A stretch of 64,000 bases of DNA, from NCBI RefSeq assembly GCF_002797855.1, contig NZ_PGFB01000003.1:186001-250000 (forward strand), read 5' to 3'. Numbering within the stretch: position 1 is the stretch's first letter; every line of letters starts with the position of its first letter. Positions 52,849 through 61,317 of the stretch are shown piece by piece. A program made the translations under genes and the position numbers. This stretch comes from Compostimonas suwonensis (GTDB lineage Bacteria > Actinomycetota > Actinomycetes > Actinomycetales > Microbacteriaceae). The notes under the pieces are model-generated. The model did no database searches. It was not told where the DNA came from and saw nothing but the letters and a program-made list of their open reading frames with translations.

Positions 52849-52960
52849 CGGGTCGCGCCGGCGGGTCGCGCCGGCGGGTTGCGCCGGCGGGTTGCGCCGG
52901 CGGGTCGGGGCTGCGGGTCGCGCCTATGGGTCGCGCCTATGGGTCGGGGACCGTGGGTCA
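52849..52960. repeat. 13-base tandem repeat
   Basis: About eight degenerate copies of CGGGTCGCGCCGG (variants CGGGTTGCGCCGG, TGGGTCGCGCCTA) fill the gap between the convergent GAP and deazaflavin-reductase genes. Confidence 0.85.
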
Positions 52961-53374
52961 GCTGCGGCGGGTCAGCCTCAGCACGGGGATGTGCCGCGCC
53001 CCGTTCACACGCTTCTTGTAGTCGTCGAAGCCCGGCGACCGCGAGACGAAGGCGTTCCAGGCGTCGTCGTACTCCGAGCCGGTCAGCTCGGTCGCGAGAA
53101 CCTCGACGACGTCGGATCCAGACTCGATCGCGACCTCGGGGTTCGCCCGCAGATTGGAGTACCAGGCGGGGTTGCGCGGGGCGCCGGCCGCGGATGCGAC
53201 GATGAGCCAGGATGCCGCGTCCGGCGCGATAGCCATGACCGGGCTGATCCGCTCCTCGCCCGTCTTCGCGCCGATCGTGTGCAGGAGCACGAGGCTCGAC
53301 CCGAACCCGCCGGTCTCGACTCGGCCGCCGTTGGCGCGGAACTCGCTGATGATCTGGTCGTTGAAGCCGCTCAT
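52958..53374 (-). CDS. F420-dependent nitroreductase (DDN/deazaflavin) family protein
   Basis: Split beta-barrel protein of 138 residues. Family motifs: VLLHTIGAKTGEERISPVM, WLIVASAAGAPRNPAWYSNL and the C-terminal HIPVLRL. Members use reduced F420 or bind flavins; M. tuberculosis Ddn activates pretomanid. The ordinary substrate is not known. The N-terminus (MSGFNDQIISEFRANGG) is typical. Confidence 0.88.
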   Translation of the reverse strand: MSGFNDQIISEFRANGGRVETGGFGSSLVLLHTIGAKTGEERISPVMAIAPDAASWLIVASAAGAPRNPAWYSNLRANPEVAIESGSDVVEVLATELTGSEYDDAWNAFVSRSPGFDDYKKRVNGARHIPVLRLTRRS

Positions 53375-53388
53375 GCTCCCACGCTACC

Positions 53389-53445
53389 GGCTGTCGGCTG
53401 TCGGCTGTCGGCTGTCGGCTGTCGGCTTGCCGGCTGTCGGCTCGC
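53389..53445. repeat. 7-base tandem repeat
   Basis: GGCTGTC is repeated about six times, then degenerates (GGCTTGCCGGCTGTCGGCTCGC). It lies just ahead of the deazaflavin-type gene start. Confidence 0.85.
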
Positions 53446-53465
53446 GGGCCGCGGCCGAGACGATC

Positions 53466-54248
53466 TCAGCCCGTCTCGACCGTCTGCCCGTCGGAGAGCG
53501 CGACGCCGTCGCGGCGGCTCCTGCGGGTCTCGAAGCGCGCGCCGCGCTCGCCGCTGATCCCCGCTCCACCGGCCGCGCTGCCGGCTCCGGCCGAGACGCC
53601 GGTGCCCGGGCCGTTCGGAGCGGCCAGGCTGTCCGGAGCGGCTGAGCTGCCTGTTCCGTCCGGGCTGTTCGTGCTGACCGGGCTATTGATGTCGGCCGGG
53701 CTGTTCGTGCTGACGGGGCTGTTCGTGTCGGCCGGGCTGTTCGTGCTGACGGGGTTGTTCGTCGCGCCGAGAGTGATAGCGTCCGCTGGGCTCGCCGCCG
53801 CGACCGTACCGCCGCCCGCGAGCAGCGCCGCCGGCAGCGCGCTGCTTCGCCGGTACTGCGGTGCGCCCGCCGCGAAGACCGATCTCGGCTCCCGCTCCCG
53901 CATGAGCAGGGCGAACGGCCAGAGCATCAGTGCGACGAAGAAGCCGGCGTAGCCGTTGACGAGAAGGATGCCGGCGATGAAGGCCATGCCCGCGTCATCC
54001 GAGCTTCGCGTGCCGACCATCGCCCCGAGCTGCACGAGGGCGAGCGCGACGGCGATCGCGAGCAGCGAGACGCCGAGGCTCACGAGGTAGAAGAGCTTCT
54101 TCTGCAACAGCTGTCGGCGCAGTCCGGCGAGCACGGCCCAGGCCGCGATGATCAGGAGGGGAAGCGCGAAGAGCAGCAGGAGGGTCGGGATCATGGTGTC
54201 ACCGTCCGCGGCCGCGCGCAGCACCGTCGGAAGTATCCGATCCGTCAT
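53466..54248 (-). CDS. Membrane protein with repetitive hydrophilic tail
   Basis: Protein of 260 residues (MTDRILPTVL, start at 54248 with GGAG upstream). Three hydrophobic helices lie at about 20-42, 52-75 and 88-112. After LLMREREPRSVFAAGAPQYRR the C-terminal half is low complexity: repeats of NSPVSTNSPADT, encoded by 36-base units at 53659-53765, then Gly/Ala and Arg-rich ends. The membrane part resembles nothing I can name. The tail is probably flexible and of recent repeat origin. Confidence 0.65.
   Translation of the reverse strand: MTDRILPTVLRAAADGDTMIPTLLLLFALPLLIIAAWAVLAGLRRQLLQKKLFYLVSLGVSLLAIAVALALVQLGAMVGTRSSDDAGMAFIAGILLVNGYAGFFVALMLWPFALLMREREPRSVFAAGAPQYRRSSALPAALLAGGGTVAAASPADAITLGATNNPVSTNSPADTNSPVSTNSPADINSPVSTNSPDGTGSSAAPDSLAAPNGPGTGVSAGAGSAAGGAGISGERGARFETRRSRRDGVALSDGQTVETG
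53659..53765 (-). repeat. 36-base in-frame tandem repeat
   Basis: About three copies of a 36-base unit (plus-strand GGGCTGTTCGTGCTGACG followed by GGGCTGTTCGTGTCGGCC) code the NSPVSTNSPADT repeats. Confidence 0.8.
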
Positions 54249-54417
54249 CGCCCCGCTCCCCTGATCGGGCGCCCCCGCCCGTGTTTCTTCGTGCAGGACC
54301 AAACATAATCGTCGCCTTGGTTCATCGGGTAGTGGAATGGCGAGAAGATCGTGAACGGATCGCGATGGGCATCACGGATGCCTGTCGCACGAGGCCGGCC
54401 GGTGGGATGCTGGGAGG

Positions 54418-54558
54418 GTGGCCATTCTCCTTGTCATCGTTTTCTACGTCATCGTGCCCGCCGTTGTGCTGTGGGTGCTCTATCTGATCATCAAGACGGC
54501 CGTGAAGAACGCGCTCCGCGACCATCAGACCTGGCTGGACACCAGGATTCGTCCCTAG
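54418..54558 (+). CDS. Small single-helix membrane protein
   Basis: A 46-residue frame from GTG 54418. A strong hydrophobic helix (about residues 2-26, ILLVIVFYVIVPAVVLWVL) is followed by LIIKTAVKNALRDHQTWLD and RIRP. The pattern resembles small actinobacterial membrane proteins with a helix followed by an amphipathic VKNALRDH segment. The Shine-Dalgarno GGGAGG abuts the start, which is unusually close. Convergent with the MFS gene, 20 bases apart. Confidence 0.5.
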   Translation: MAILLVIVFYVIVPAVVLWVLYLIIKTAVKNALRDHQTWLDTRIRP

Positions 54559-54578
54559 GCTGCGACGGGCCGAGCGGC

Positions 54579-56045
54579 TCAGCGCACCGCGGGGGTCTGC
54601 TCGACGGTCTCCGCGGCGTCCTGGAACGCGAGTTTCGGCACGAAGACCAGCAGCGCCGCGGCGACGAGCGCGGTGACGCCGCAGATCGTCCAGACGATCA
54701 TGTAGCCCTCGAGCGAGCCCGCGGTGCCTTCCGCTCCCGTCGAGGTGGTGACGTAGCTCAGCAGGGCGATCCCGAAGACGCAGGAGGCGAAGGCGCCGCC
54801 GATCGTCTTCGTGGTGTTGGTGAGCCCGGTGGCGACACCCGTCTGGCCGTGCGGCGCTGCGGCGGCGGCCGCGGCCGGCAGTGCGGCGACGAGCGCCCCG
54901 GAGCCGATGCCCGCGACCGTCATGTTGACGAGCAGCTGGGGGAGGGTGTCGTGCAGGGGCAGGAAGAGGAGATACCCGAGCGCCACGAGGAGGGCGGCGC
55001 CGATCAGCGCCACGCGGGGTCGCACGACCCGGGTGACGAGCGGGAAGAGCAGGGCGCCGACGACGAGCGAGAGGATGTAGATGCCGATGAGGATGGAGGT
55101 CTCGCCGGTGCTCGCGCTCAGGCCATAGCCGTAGACCGAGGCATCCGTTCGCGCGAAGGTGGAGAGCGGCGCCTGCGCGCCCAGAACGCTCACCCCGAAG
55201 AGCCCCGCGGTGACCTGCACGGGCCACATCGCCGGCGTGCGGAACATACGGATGTCGATGAGCGGGTCGGCCTGTTTGAGCTCGTAGCGCACGAACGGCA
55301 CGAACAGCAGGATGCCGAGGGCGATCGCCAGCCAGGGCAGCGGATTGCCGGGGCCGTTGAGCCGCATGAAGCTGAGGCCCGCCGTGAGCACGAGCAGCGC
55401 GGTCGTGATGAGCACGAGGCCGCCGCGATCGAGGGTGCCGCCGGTCTTCTCGGGGCTCTCCGTGACTCCGAAGAGCACGACGAAGAAGCAGGCGACGACG
55501 GCGAGCGCCGGTATCAGCAGGATGAGCCACAGCTGGCCGGCGAGCGCCACTCCGAGTGCTCCGGCGGCGAGCGCCCCGGCGATCGCGCCCAGCTCGAGGC
55601 CCGCCACGAGGTAGGCCGCCGATTTGCGGGTGAGCGCGGCGGCGTGGGGGTGCTGCCGGCTGCGGCTGTAGATGAGCGCGATCTCGAGCGGCAGCCAGAC
55701 CACGTAGAAGCCCTGCAGCGACCACGCGATGAGGAAGATCCAGAAGTTGGGCGAGAAGGCGAGTGCGATGCTCGCCACGGCGGTGATCGCCGTCGAGATG
55801 AGCAGGATGCGTTTGTGGCCGACCATGTCGCCGAGCTTCGCGAGGGCCGGCACCACGAGGGCGCTCACCATCAGCTGCGTTCCCTCGAACCAGTTGACGT
55901 CGGCGTCGTGCACGCCCAGGAATCGCGCGATGTCGGTCAGCAGAGGGGTGTAGTACCCCTGCAGCACCCCGCTCGTGAACTCGACGATCACGAGGAAGCC
56001 GACGACCGCCGACACCGCGCCGAGTGGAACCTTGCTCGCCCGCAT
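54579..56045 (-). CDS. MFS transporter, 14-helix DHA2 type
   Basis: Transporter of 488 residues with about fourteen helices. Features: helix-1 FTSGVLQGYYTPLLTDIARFLG, motif A-like LGDMVGHKRILLIST, motif C-like AGLELGAIAGALAAG and the central loop with ADPLIDIRMFRTPAMW. Typical of proton-driven drug export; substrate unknown. Start at 56045 (MRASKVPLGAVSA). It lies 29 bases downstream of the M20 peptidase gene on the same strand and may be co-transcribed with it. Confidence 0.9.
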   Translation of the reverse strand: MRASKVPLGAVSAVVGFLVIVEFTSGVLQGYYTPLLTDIARFLGVHDADVNWFEGTQLMVSALVVPALAKLGDMVGHKRILLISTAITAVASIALAFSPNFWIFLIAWSLQGFYVVWLPLEIALIYSRSRQHPHAAALTRKSAAYLVAGLELGAIAGALAAGALGVALAGQLWLILLIPALAVVACFFVVLFGVTESPEKTGGTLDRGGLVLITTALLVLTAGLSFMRLNGPGNPLPWLAIALGILLFVPFVRYELKQADPLIDIRMFRTPAMWPVQVTAGLFGVSVLGAQAPLSTFARTDASVYGYGLSASTGETSILIGIYILSLVVGALLFPLVTRVVRPRVALIGAALLVALGYLLFLPLHDTLPQLLVNMTVAGIGSGALVAALPAAAAAAAPHGQTGVATGLTNTTKTIGGAFASCVFGIALLSYVTTSTGAEGTAGSLEGYMIVWTICGVTALVAAALLVFVPKLAFQDAAETVEQTPAVR

Positions 56046-56074
56046 CCGTGCTCCTTTGCTGGAGAAAAGCTACC

Positions 56075-57643
56075 TCATTCGGATGCCGCGGCAGCACGAC
56101 GCTCGGGAAGCGATCGAATCAGGGTCTGGACGAACCGCTCCCCGCGCTCGAGGCTGTCGATCGTCACGTGCTCGTCGACGCCGTGCACGCTCGCGCGCTG
56201 CTCGGCCGACATGACGAACGGGGAGAAGCGGTAGACGGCGGGAACGAAGCGGTGGAAGTGCCGGGAGTCGGTCGCGGCGTTGACCACATAGGGTGCGGAC
56301 ACGGTGCCCGGGTAGCTCGCCGTGACGGCCTCCGAGATGAGGGCGAACTGCTCGTTGACGCTGCTCGAGACGGGGGTGGGGTCGCTCTCCTCGAGAACGA
56401 CGATCTCGACCGCGGGGTCGCCGATCGCCGCCCGCAGGGTCGTCACGACGGTGTCGACCGTCTCGCCGATCGCGATGCGCACGTTGAGGGTCGCGCTCGC
56501 CGCGGCCGGCAGCACGTTCGGCGCTGTTCCCGCCTCGAGCATGGTCACGGCCACGGTGGTGCGTGTCATCGCCTCCGTCTCCCCGCCTCGGGCCGCGAGA
56601 AGCCGGGCGACCGGTCGTGAGAAGAGCCCCATGTTGGCGAAGGCGAGCCGGTAGGCGAACGGCGAGATCGGGGCGAAACCGGTCAGCATGTCGTGCGTGG
56701 GGCGCGGCAGCGCGACCGCGAACGGGCTCGTGCCGAGCCTCAGGACGGCGCGCGACAGCCGGGTCGTCGCCGTGACGGCGGGCGGGGCCGAGGCGTGCCC
56801 GCCCCCGCCACGTGTCTGCAGGCGGATCGTCGCGACGCCCTTCTCGGCCACTCCCACCATCGCGAGGGGTACGGTGATGCCCGGGAACGGCGAGTCGATG
56901 ATCGCACCGCCCTCGTCGAGAACGAGCCACGGCCGGATGTCGCGCCGCGAGAACTCTGCGGCGATCCGCTGCGCCGCCGTGCCGTAGCGCTCCTCGTTGC
57001 CGCCGAGCGAGACGTAGACGTCGTGCGCGGGTGTGAAGCCGTCGGCGAGCAGATTCTCCACGGCCTCGAGCACAACGAGGAGGTGGCCCTTGTCGTCGAG
57101 GGTTCCGCGGCCCCAGACCGCGTTCTCCCGCACCGCACCGGAGAACGGATCGTCGGCCCAGTCGTGAGGCTCGGCGGGCACGACGTCGTAGTGCGCCATG
57201 AGCACGAGCGGGTCGCTCTCGGAGAGGCCGCGCCAGCGGTAGAGGATGCCGAAGGGGGTGATCTTCTCCCGCTCCAGCCGGCTGTGCACGAGCGGATACT
57301 CCTCGGCGAGCAGAGCCTCGAAGCGTTCGAAGGGCTCCGGGTCGTCGTCGCTCGTCAGCCAGACGGTCGGGATGCGGACCATACGCGAGAGCCGTTCTGC
57401 GCTGCCGGGCCGTGCCGCCGAGAGCGGGAGGGAGCGGGCGGGCGACGACGCCTCGTGGCGGGCGGGGGAGGCCGCTCTCGGACGGCCCGCGGCGAGGGCC
57501 CGTGCGACGACGGTGCCCACGAGGGCTCCGAGCGCGACGGCACCGACGGCGACGACGCCGAGCACGAGGCGCGCCGGGCCCGCGCGGCCGATGTGCGTGG
57601 CGGCATCCGGGCCTGTTCGTATGGGTCGTCGTCGTTGGGTCAT
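56075..57643 (-). CDS. M20-family metallopeptidase, PM20D1/carboxypeptidase S-like
   Basis: Zinc hydrolase of 522 residues. A hydrophobic segment (about 25-48) anchors or exports it. Metal ligands: His in MAHYDVVPAEPHDW, Asp in WGRGTLDDKG, Glu in GGNEERYG, Asp/Glu in LDEGGAI, His near the C-terminus in TDSRHFHRF. The dimerisation insert starts GGGGHASAPPAV. Relatives cleave or form N-acyl amino acids or act as carboxypeptidases. Substrate unknown. Confidence 0.9.
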   Translation of the reverse strand: MTQRRRPIRTGPDAATHIGRAGPARLVLGVVAVGAVALGALVGTVVARALAAGRPRAASPARHEASSPARSLPLSAARPGSAERLSRMVRIPTVWLTSDDDPEPFERFEALLAEEYPLVHSRLEREKITPFGILYRWRGLSESDPLVLMAHYDVVPAEPHDWADDPFSGAVRENAVWGRGTLDDKGHLLVVLEAVENLLADGFTPAHDVYVSLGGNEERYGTAAQRIAAEFSRRDIRPWLVLDEGGAIIDSPFPGITVPLAMVGVAEKGVATIRLQTRGGGGHASAPPAVTATTRLSRAVLRLGTSPFAVALPRPTHDMLTGFAPISPFAYRLAFANMGLFSRPVARLLAARGGETEAMTRTTVAVTMLEAGTAPNVLPAAASATLNVRIAIGETVDTVVTTLRAAIGDPAVEIVVLEESDPTPVSSSVNEQFALISEAVTASYPGTVSAPYVVNAATDSRHFHRFVPAVYRFSPFVMSAEQRASVHGVDEHVTIDSLERGERFVQTLIRSLPERRAAAASE

Positions 57644-57781
57644 GCTCTCAATGATCGTCGTTTCTCGGACCGGAACGCCCGTGAGCGTCCGGGTCTGTGG
57701 ATCCTACGCATGCGTCGGAGGACTGTGAATAAGTCGATACCCGCATAGACGCCGGACGCGTGGCGAACCTACGCTCCCGCT

Positions 57782-58288
57782 ATGGGATCTCGAACGCTCG
57801 CCTCCGCCGCTCTCGCCGCCGTGCTGCTGCTCGGTCTTACCGCCTGCTCGGGCGGATCGGCGGCGGATGAGGCGGACGGCGTCTCCGGTTCGTCGGCCGG
57901 GGCGGGCGCGTCATCCGCCGATACGGGCTCCGATACGGGCTCCGACGCCGATTCGGGCGCGAACCCGGGCTCAGACTCCGACGGCGAGGCGGATGCCGGG
58001 GCCGGCGCGCCCGGTTCCGCCCCGGTTCTCGTCGACACGCCCCCGAGCCCCGCCGCGACCGTCGGCATGACCGCCGACGGCATGGACCCCGGCGCCGTCA
58101 CCGTGCCCGCCGGCTCGATCGTCACCTTCACGAGCGCGGACGACGGCTTCCACGCGGTCATCATCGACGATATGGACGGGCTCACGGTCGCCAAGGGGAT
58201 GCCGACCTCGCTCCGGTTCGACGCGCCGGGCAGCTATGTCGCGACGGACGAGCTGGGCTCCGGGACCGCGACCATCGAGGTCGACTAG
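57782..58288 (+). CDS. Lipoprotein with cupredoxin-like C-terminal domain
   Basis: Protein of 168 residues. The lipobox LTAC gives lipid-anchored Cys22. Residues 23-80 are a Ser/Gly/Asp/Ala linker (TGSDTGSDADSGANPGSDSD). The C-terminal domain (about 85-168) resembles the short plastocyanin/azurin-like beta-fold (GMDPGAVTVPAGSIVTF, DDGFHAVIIDD, FDAPGSYVATDELGS), but the usual Cu ligand set (His-Cys-His-Met) is incomplete: only one His (FHAV) is obvious. It may not bind copper. Confidence 0.7.
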   Translation: MGSRTLASAALAAVLLLGLTACSGGSAADEADGVSGSSAGAGASSADTGSDTGSDADSGANPGSDSDGEADAGAGAPGSAPVLVDTPPSPAATVGMTADGMDPGAVTVPAGSIVTFTSADDGFHAVIIDDMDGLTVAKGMPTSLRFDAPGSYVATDELGSGTATIEVD

Positions 58289-58317
58289 CGGCGAATCGCC
58301 GAACGGGCACTCCGCTC

Positions 58318-58357
58318 GTTGTGGATCATGACGCATAGTTGTGGATCATGACGCACC
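58318..58357 (+). repeat. 20-base tandem duplication at the ridA-like start
   Basis: GTTGTGGATCATGACGCA occurs twice, 20 bases apart, so the start codon and its upstream bases are duplicated. The second ATG (58348) continues into the gene; the first leads to a stop after a few codons. Confidence 0.75.
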
Positions 58358-58752
58358 GCCTCATCCGCAGCAGCACCCTGTCGACGCGAGCCGAGTACGC
58401 CTACGCGGCGGTCGTGGCACCGGCATCCGCTCTCGTCGTCACCGCGGGGGCCTGCCCGCTCGATGCCGACGGTGCCATCGTCGCGCCGGGCGATGTGCGG
58501 GCGCAGACTCAGCAGGTCATGGCGAATCTCGTCGTCTCGCTGGCGGAGGCCGGCGCATCGCTGACGGATGTCGTCAAGACGACGGTCTACGTGGCGTCGT
58601 CCGACCGGTCGGAGCTCGGTCTCGCGTGGGAGGTCGTGCGCGACGCCTTCGGCGACCACGATGCGCCGAGCACACTGCTGGGCGTGGCCGTGCTCGGGTA
58701 TGAGGGCCAGCTCGTCGAGGTGGAGGCCGTCGCGGCGATCGCTGCGCCGTGA
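58348..58752 (+). CDS. RidA/YjgF-family protein
   Basis: Trimeric reactive-intermediate (enamine/imine) deaminase family, 134 residues. Motifs: YAAVVAPASALVVTAGACPLD, QTQQVMANLVVSLAEAGAS and DVVKTTVYVAS, with the C-terminal LVEVEAVAAI. The usual catalytic Arg in the R-x-x-V-x-V core is not obvious in TTVYVASSDRSELG, so it may belong to a non-RidA subgroup. No ribosome site is seen; the transcript may be leaderless. Confidence 0.82.
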   Translation: MTHRLIRSSTLSTRAEYAYAAVVAPASALVVTAGACPLDADGAIVAPGDVRAQTQQVMANLVVSLAEAGASLTDVVKTTVYVASSDRSELGLAWEVVRDAFGDHDAPSTLLGVAVLGYEGQLVEVEAVAAIAAP

Positions 58753-58767
58753 GCGCAGTGAGGTGAG

Positions 58768-58860
58768 CGCCGCGTCATGGGCGCGCTGTCGTGAAAGCAG
58801 CGTCGTGAGTGTTGTGAGCGCTGTGAGCGCGGTGAGTGTGGCGAGCGCCGGAGGCGGGTG
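58768..58860. repeat. 9-base imperfect tandem repeat
   Basis: GTGAGCGCT/GTGAGCGCG/GTGAGTGTT-like units recur through the spacer between ridA-like and ogt-like genes. Confidence 0.65.
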
Positions 58861-58865
58861 CCGGA

Positions 58866-59369
58866 TCAGAAGAGGGTCGCGGTGTCGCTGGGGGCCGAGT
58901 CGCGCTCGAGCTCCAGCAGCCAGAGCTTGCGCTCGAGTCCTCCCGCGTAGCCGGTGAGCGAGCCGGAGCTGCCCACGACCCGGTGACACGGCACGATGAT
59001 CGAGATCGGGTTGCGGCCGTTCGCGAGGCCGACGGCCCGCGACGCACCCGGACTGCCGAGCGCGTGCGCGAGCTCGCCGTAGCTGCGCTTCTCGCCATAG
59101 GGGATGCGGGCGAGCTGGCCCCAGACGAGTTTCTGGAACTCCGTCCCGCGGGGTGCGAGGGGCAGATCGAAGGCGGTGCGCTCTCCTTCGAAGTACTCGT
59201 CGAGCTGCTCGACGACGGCCGCGAATGGCCCCGCGTCATCGACCGCGTCGTCGAGGCCCCTCGGAGGATGCGAGTGGTTCTCGAAATAGACGCCTGTGAG
59301 GGCCTCGCCGTCGGAGGTGAGCAGGAGCATCCCGACGGGGGTCGGAATCGAGTGGACGGCGGTTCTCAT
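58866..59369 (-). CDS. ogt: Methylated-DNA-[protein]-cysteine S-methyltransferase
   Basis: Suicide DNA repair protein of 167 residues that takes the alkyl group from O6-alkylguanine onto the Cys in VPCHRVVG. Other family motifs: FQKLVWGQLARIPYGEKRSYGELA, ANGRNPISIIVPCHR and GYAGGLERKLWLLELE. ATG 59369 is preferred because GAGGAG lies just upstream; an in-frame ATG at 59405 would add 12 residues (MTRRSRPTHEER). No Ada regulatory domain. Confidence 0.95.
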   Translation of the reverse strand: MRTAVHSIPTPVGMLLLTSDGEALTGVYFENHSHPPRGLDDAVDDAGPFAAVVEQLDEYFEGERTAFDLPLAPRGTEFQKLVWGQLARIPYGEKRSYGELAHALGSPGASRAVGLANGRNPISIIVPCHRVVGSSGSLTGYAGGLERKLWLLELERDSAPSDTATLF

Positions 59370-59375
59370 ACGCTC

Positions 59376-59584
59376 CTCGTGGGTGGGTCTGCTGCGGCGG
59401 GTCATCTCGGTCTCTCAATCATGCCTCTGTCCGGGCGATGTCGACTGGCGGTAATCGGACATCGAGGTGTGGGCGCCCGTTCCTGTGCCGTGACCTCTCC
59501 TCCACAGGCTTGTCGTTCAGCAACTTATCCACAGAAATACCTGATCATGAGTGAAATGTCGGTGGTTCTCGGGATGATTGAGCC
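59376..59584. other. Intergenic region with a lone DnaA-box-like site
   Basis: Between ogt (minus) and the DUF222-HNH gene (plus). TTATCCACA occurs once at 59525-59533. No other structure was recognised; the site is not evidence of an origin. Confidence 0.4.
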
Positions 59585-61165
59585 ATGGAAACGACAGCTC
59601 CCGATGCGCTTGCCGAGTTGCGCGAGCAGCTCGAGGCGCTCGCCCTGCTCGATTCCGTCCACTCGGTGATCGGAGGCATCGGTGTCGCGTCCAGCGGTGG
59701 TGTCGCGCCCGGTCATGGTGTTATGCCCAGGGCTGACGTCTCGTCCGGCCTGGGTGTCTCGTCCGGCCTGGGTGTCTCGTCCGGCCTGGGTGCCTCGTCC
59801 GGCCTGGGTGTCGCGCCCGGCCTCGACGACGGCGCGTTCGTGCGTCTGGCGGAGACCGTGCAGCGGATGTCGGCACTGCTCGATGCCGTGAAGGTGCGTC
59901 TCGCCGGCATCGCGGTGCAGAACTCGCGAAGCAGCCTCGGTGCGGAGGGGTGGGCGAAACGGCGCGGGCACGGGTCGGCGGCGGCCATGCTGGCAGAGAT
60001 GTGGCATCTTCCGCGCCAGAGGGCTCAGCTGTACTGCCTCGTGGGAGAGGCGACCGCTCCTCGCGCGAGCCTGACCGGGGAACCCCTTCCCCCGCGGTAT
60101 CCGCTGCTGGGCACGGCCATCGATGCGCAACGGATGAGTGTGGATGCCTCGGCATCCGTGGTCCGGGAGCTCGAGCGAGCCCGGCAGCGCTGCGCAGACG
60201 ATGTCGTGGCCATCGCCGAGGAGGCGATCGTGGCCGAAGCTCAGAGCCTCACCACCGAAGACGTGGCGGTGCTCGCGCGAGCGGTCCGCGATCGAATCGA
60301 CTACGACGGCGCCGAGCCGCGAGACGAGGAACGCCGTCGGTCGCGACGTCTCTCCATGACGACTCTGCCCGACGGCACGATGCGAGTCGTCTGGGTGCTC
60401 GAGCCGGAGTCCGCCGTCTTCGTGCGATCCGGGATCGACGCCCTCGTGGGGCGCGACCTCCGGCAGGAGCAGCGTGGTCCCCGCTTCGACGGCCCTGCCG
60501 ATGCAGCGGCGCCCGAGGCCGTTGCTCCTCCGGCTCCTCCGGCTCCCTCAGCTCCTCCGGCGGTCGTCGATCGGCGCAGTCTCGCGCAGATGAGGGCGGA
60601 TGCCGCGTTCGAGATCTTCCGGCACGTAGCGGCGTGCTCCGATGCACGGCAGCAGCTCGCCCCCGTCACCGTCGTCGTGCGGATGAGTCTGGAATCGCTT
60701 CAGACGGGGCGGGGAACAGCCGAGCTCGACGGGATCGACGAGACGATCTCGGCTGCGACCGCCAGGCGGCTGGCTGCCGACGCGGAGCTCATCCCGATGG
60801 TGCTGGGTGGCCGCAGCGAGCCGCTCGACCTCGGTCGGGCGCGCCGTCTGTTCACCCGTGCCCAACGCCTCGCTCTGGTCGAGCGCGACGGCGGCTGCGG
60901 TTTCGGCGGCTGCGAGCACCCGCCGTCCTACGCAGAGGCCCATCACATCGAATGGTGGTCTCGATACGGCCCGACCGATCTCGCGAACGGGGTGATGCTG
61001 TGCTCTTTCCACCATCACCTCGTTCACGATCAGGGCTGGCAGATCACCGTGAGGGCGAATGTCCCGTACTTCATCCCGCCGCCCGACGTCGATCCATGCC
61101 GAAGGCCACGACGGGGCGGAAGTGTGCGGGCCTTGGCTCGCAGCGTGAACGGTGAGGTGACGTGA
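59585..61165 (+). CDS. DUF222/HNH endonuclease-signature protein (13E12-repeat type)
   Basis: Protein of 526 residues. The helical DUF222 region (about 80-300) begins FVRLAETVQRMSALLDAVK and includes HGSAAAMLAEMWHLPRQRA. The C-terminal HNH (about 435-490) reads CGFGGCEHPPSYAEAHHIEW then LCSFHHHLVH, with cysteines and His intact. Residues 50-80 are 6-residue repeats (VSSGLG) from 18-base DNA units. A second low-complexity patch PEAVAPPAPPAPSAPPAV lies near 305-325. These proteins are multi-copy in Actinobacteria; biological role unknown. Confidence 0.88.
   Translation: METTAPDALAELREQLEALALLDSVHSVIGGIGVASSGGVAPGHGVMPRADVSSGLGVSSGLGVSSGLGASSGLGVAPGLDDGAFVRLAETVQRMSALLDAVKVRLAGIAVQNSRSSLGAEGWAKRRGHGSAAAMLAEMWHLPRQRAQLYCLVGEATAPRASLTGEPLPPRYPLLGTAIDAQRMSVDASASVVRELERARQRCADDVVAIAEEAIVAEAQSLTTEDVAVLARAVRDRIDYDGAEPRDEERRRSRRLSMTTLPDGTMRVVWVLEPESAVFVRSGIDALVGRDLRQEQRGPRFDGPADAAAPEAVAPPAPPAPSAPPAVVDRRSLAQMRADAAFEIFRHVAACSDARQQLAPVTVVVRMSLESLQTGRGTAELDGIDETISAATARRLAADAELIPMVLGGRSEPLDLGRARRLFTRAQRLALVERDGGCGFGGCEHPPSYAEAHHIEWWSRYGPTDLANGVMLCSFHHHLVHDQGWQITVRANVPYFIPPPDVDPCRRPRRGGSVRALARSVNGEVT
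59738..59827 (+). repeat. 18-base in-frame tandem repeat
   Basis: Four near-perfect copies of GTCTCGTCCGGCCTGGGT starting at 59738, 59756, 59774 and 59792, plus a degenerate fifth. Confidence 0.9.
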
Positions 61166-61235
61166 AGCGTCCGGGTGGCGTGAAGCATCCAGCGGCGTGA
61201 AACGCGCAGCGGCGTGAAGGGCGAATGGTCTGAAA
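61166..61235. repeat. Imperfect GCGTGAAG repeats
   Basis: GGCGTGAAG- or GACGTGAAG-containing units of roughly 17-20 bases recur four times between the DUF222 and LuxR-type genes. Confidence 0.6.
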
Positions 61236-61317
61236 TCCAGGCGGCTTGGCCCGACGGCGTCAGATCCGTGCGGCTGAACTCGCGACGGCCGGCCCGACGA
61301 CCGCTAGCATCACGGCT

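Noticed and set aside
52849-52960. CRISPR array
   Set aside because: The 13-base units are contiguous with no unique spacers and no cas genes; it is a simple tandem repeat.
59525-59533. DnaA box TTATCCACA as a replication origin
   Set aside because: Only one copy, no AT-rich unwinding region and no dnaA/dnaN nearby.
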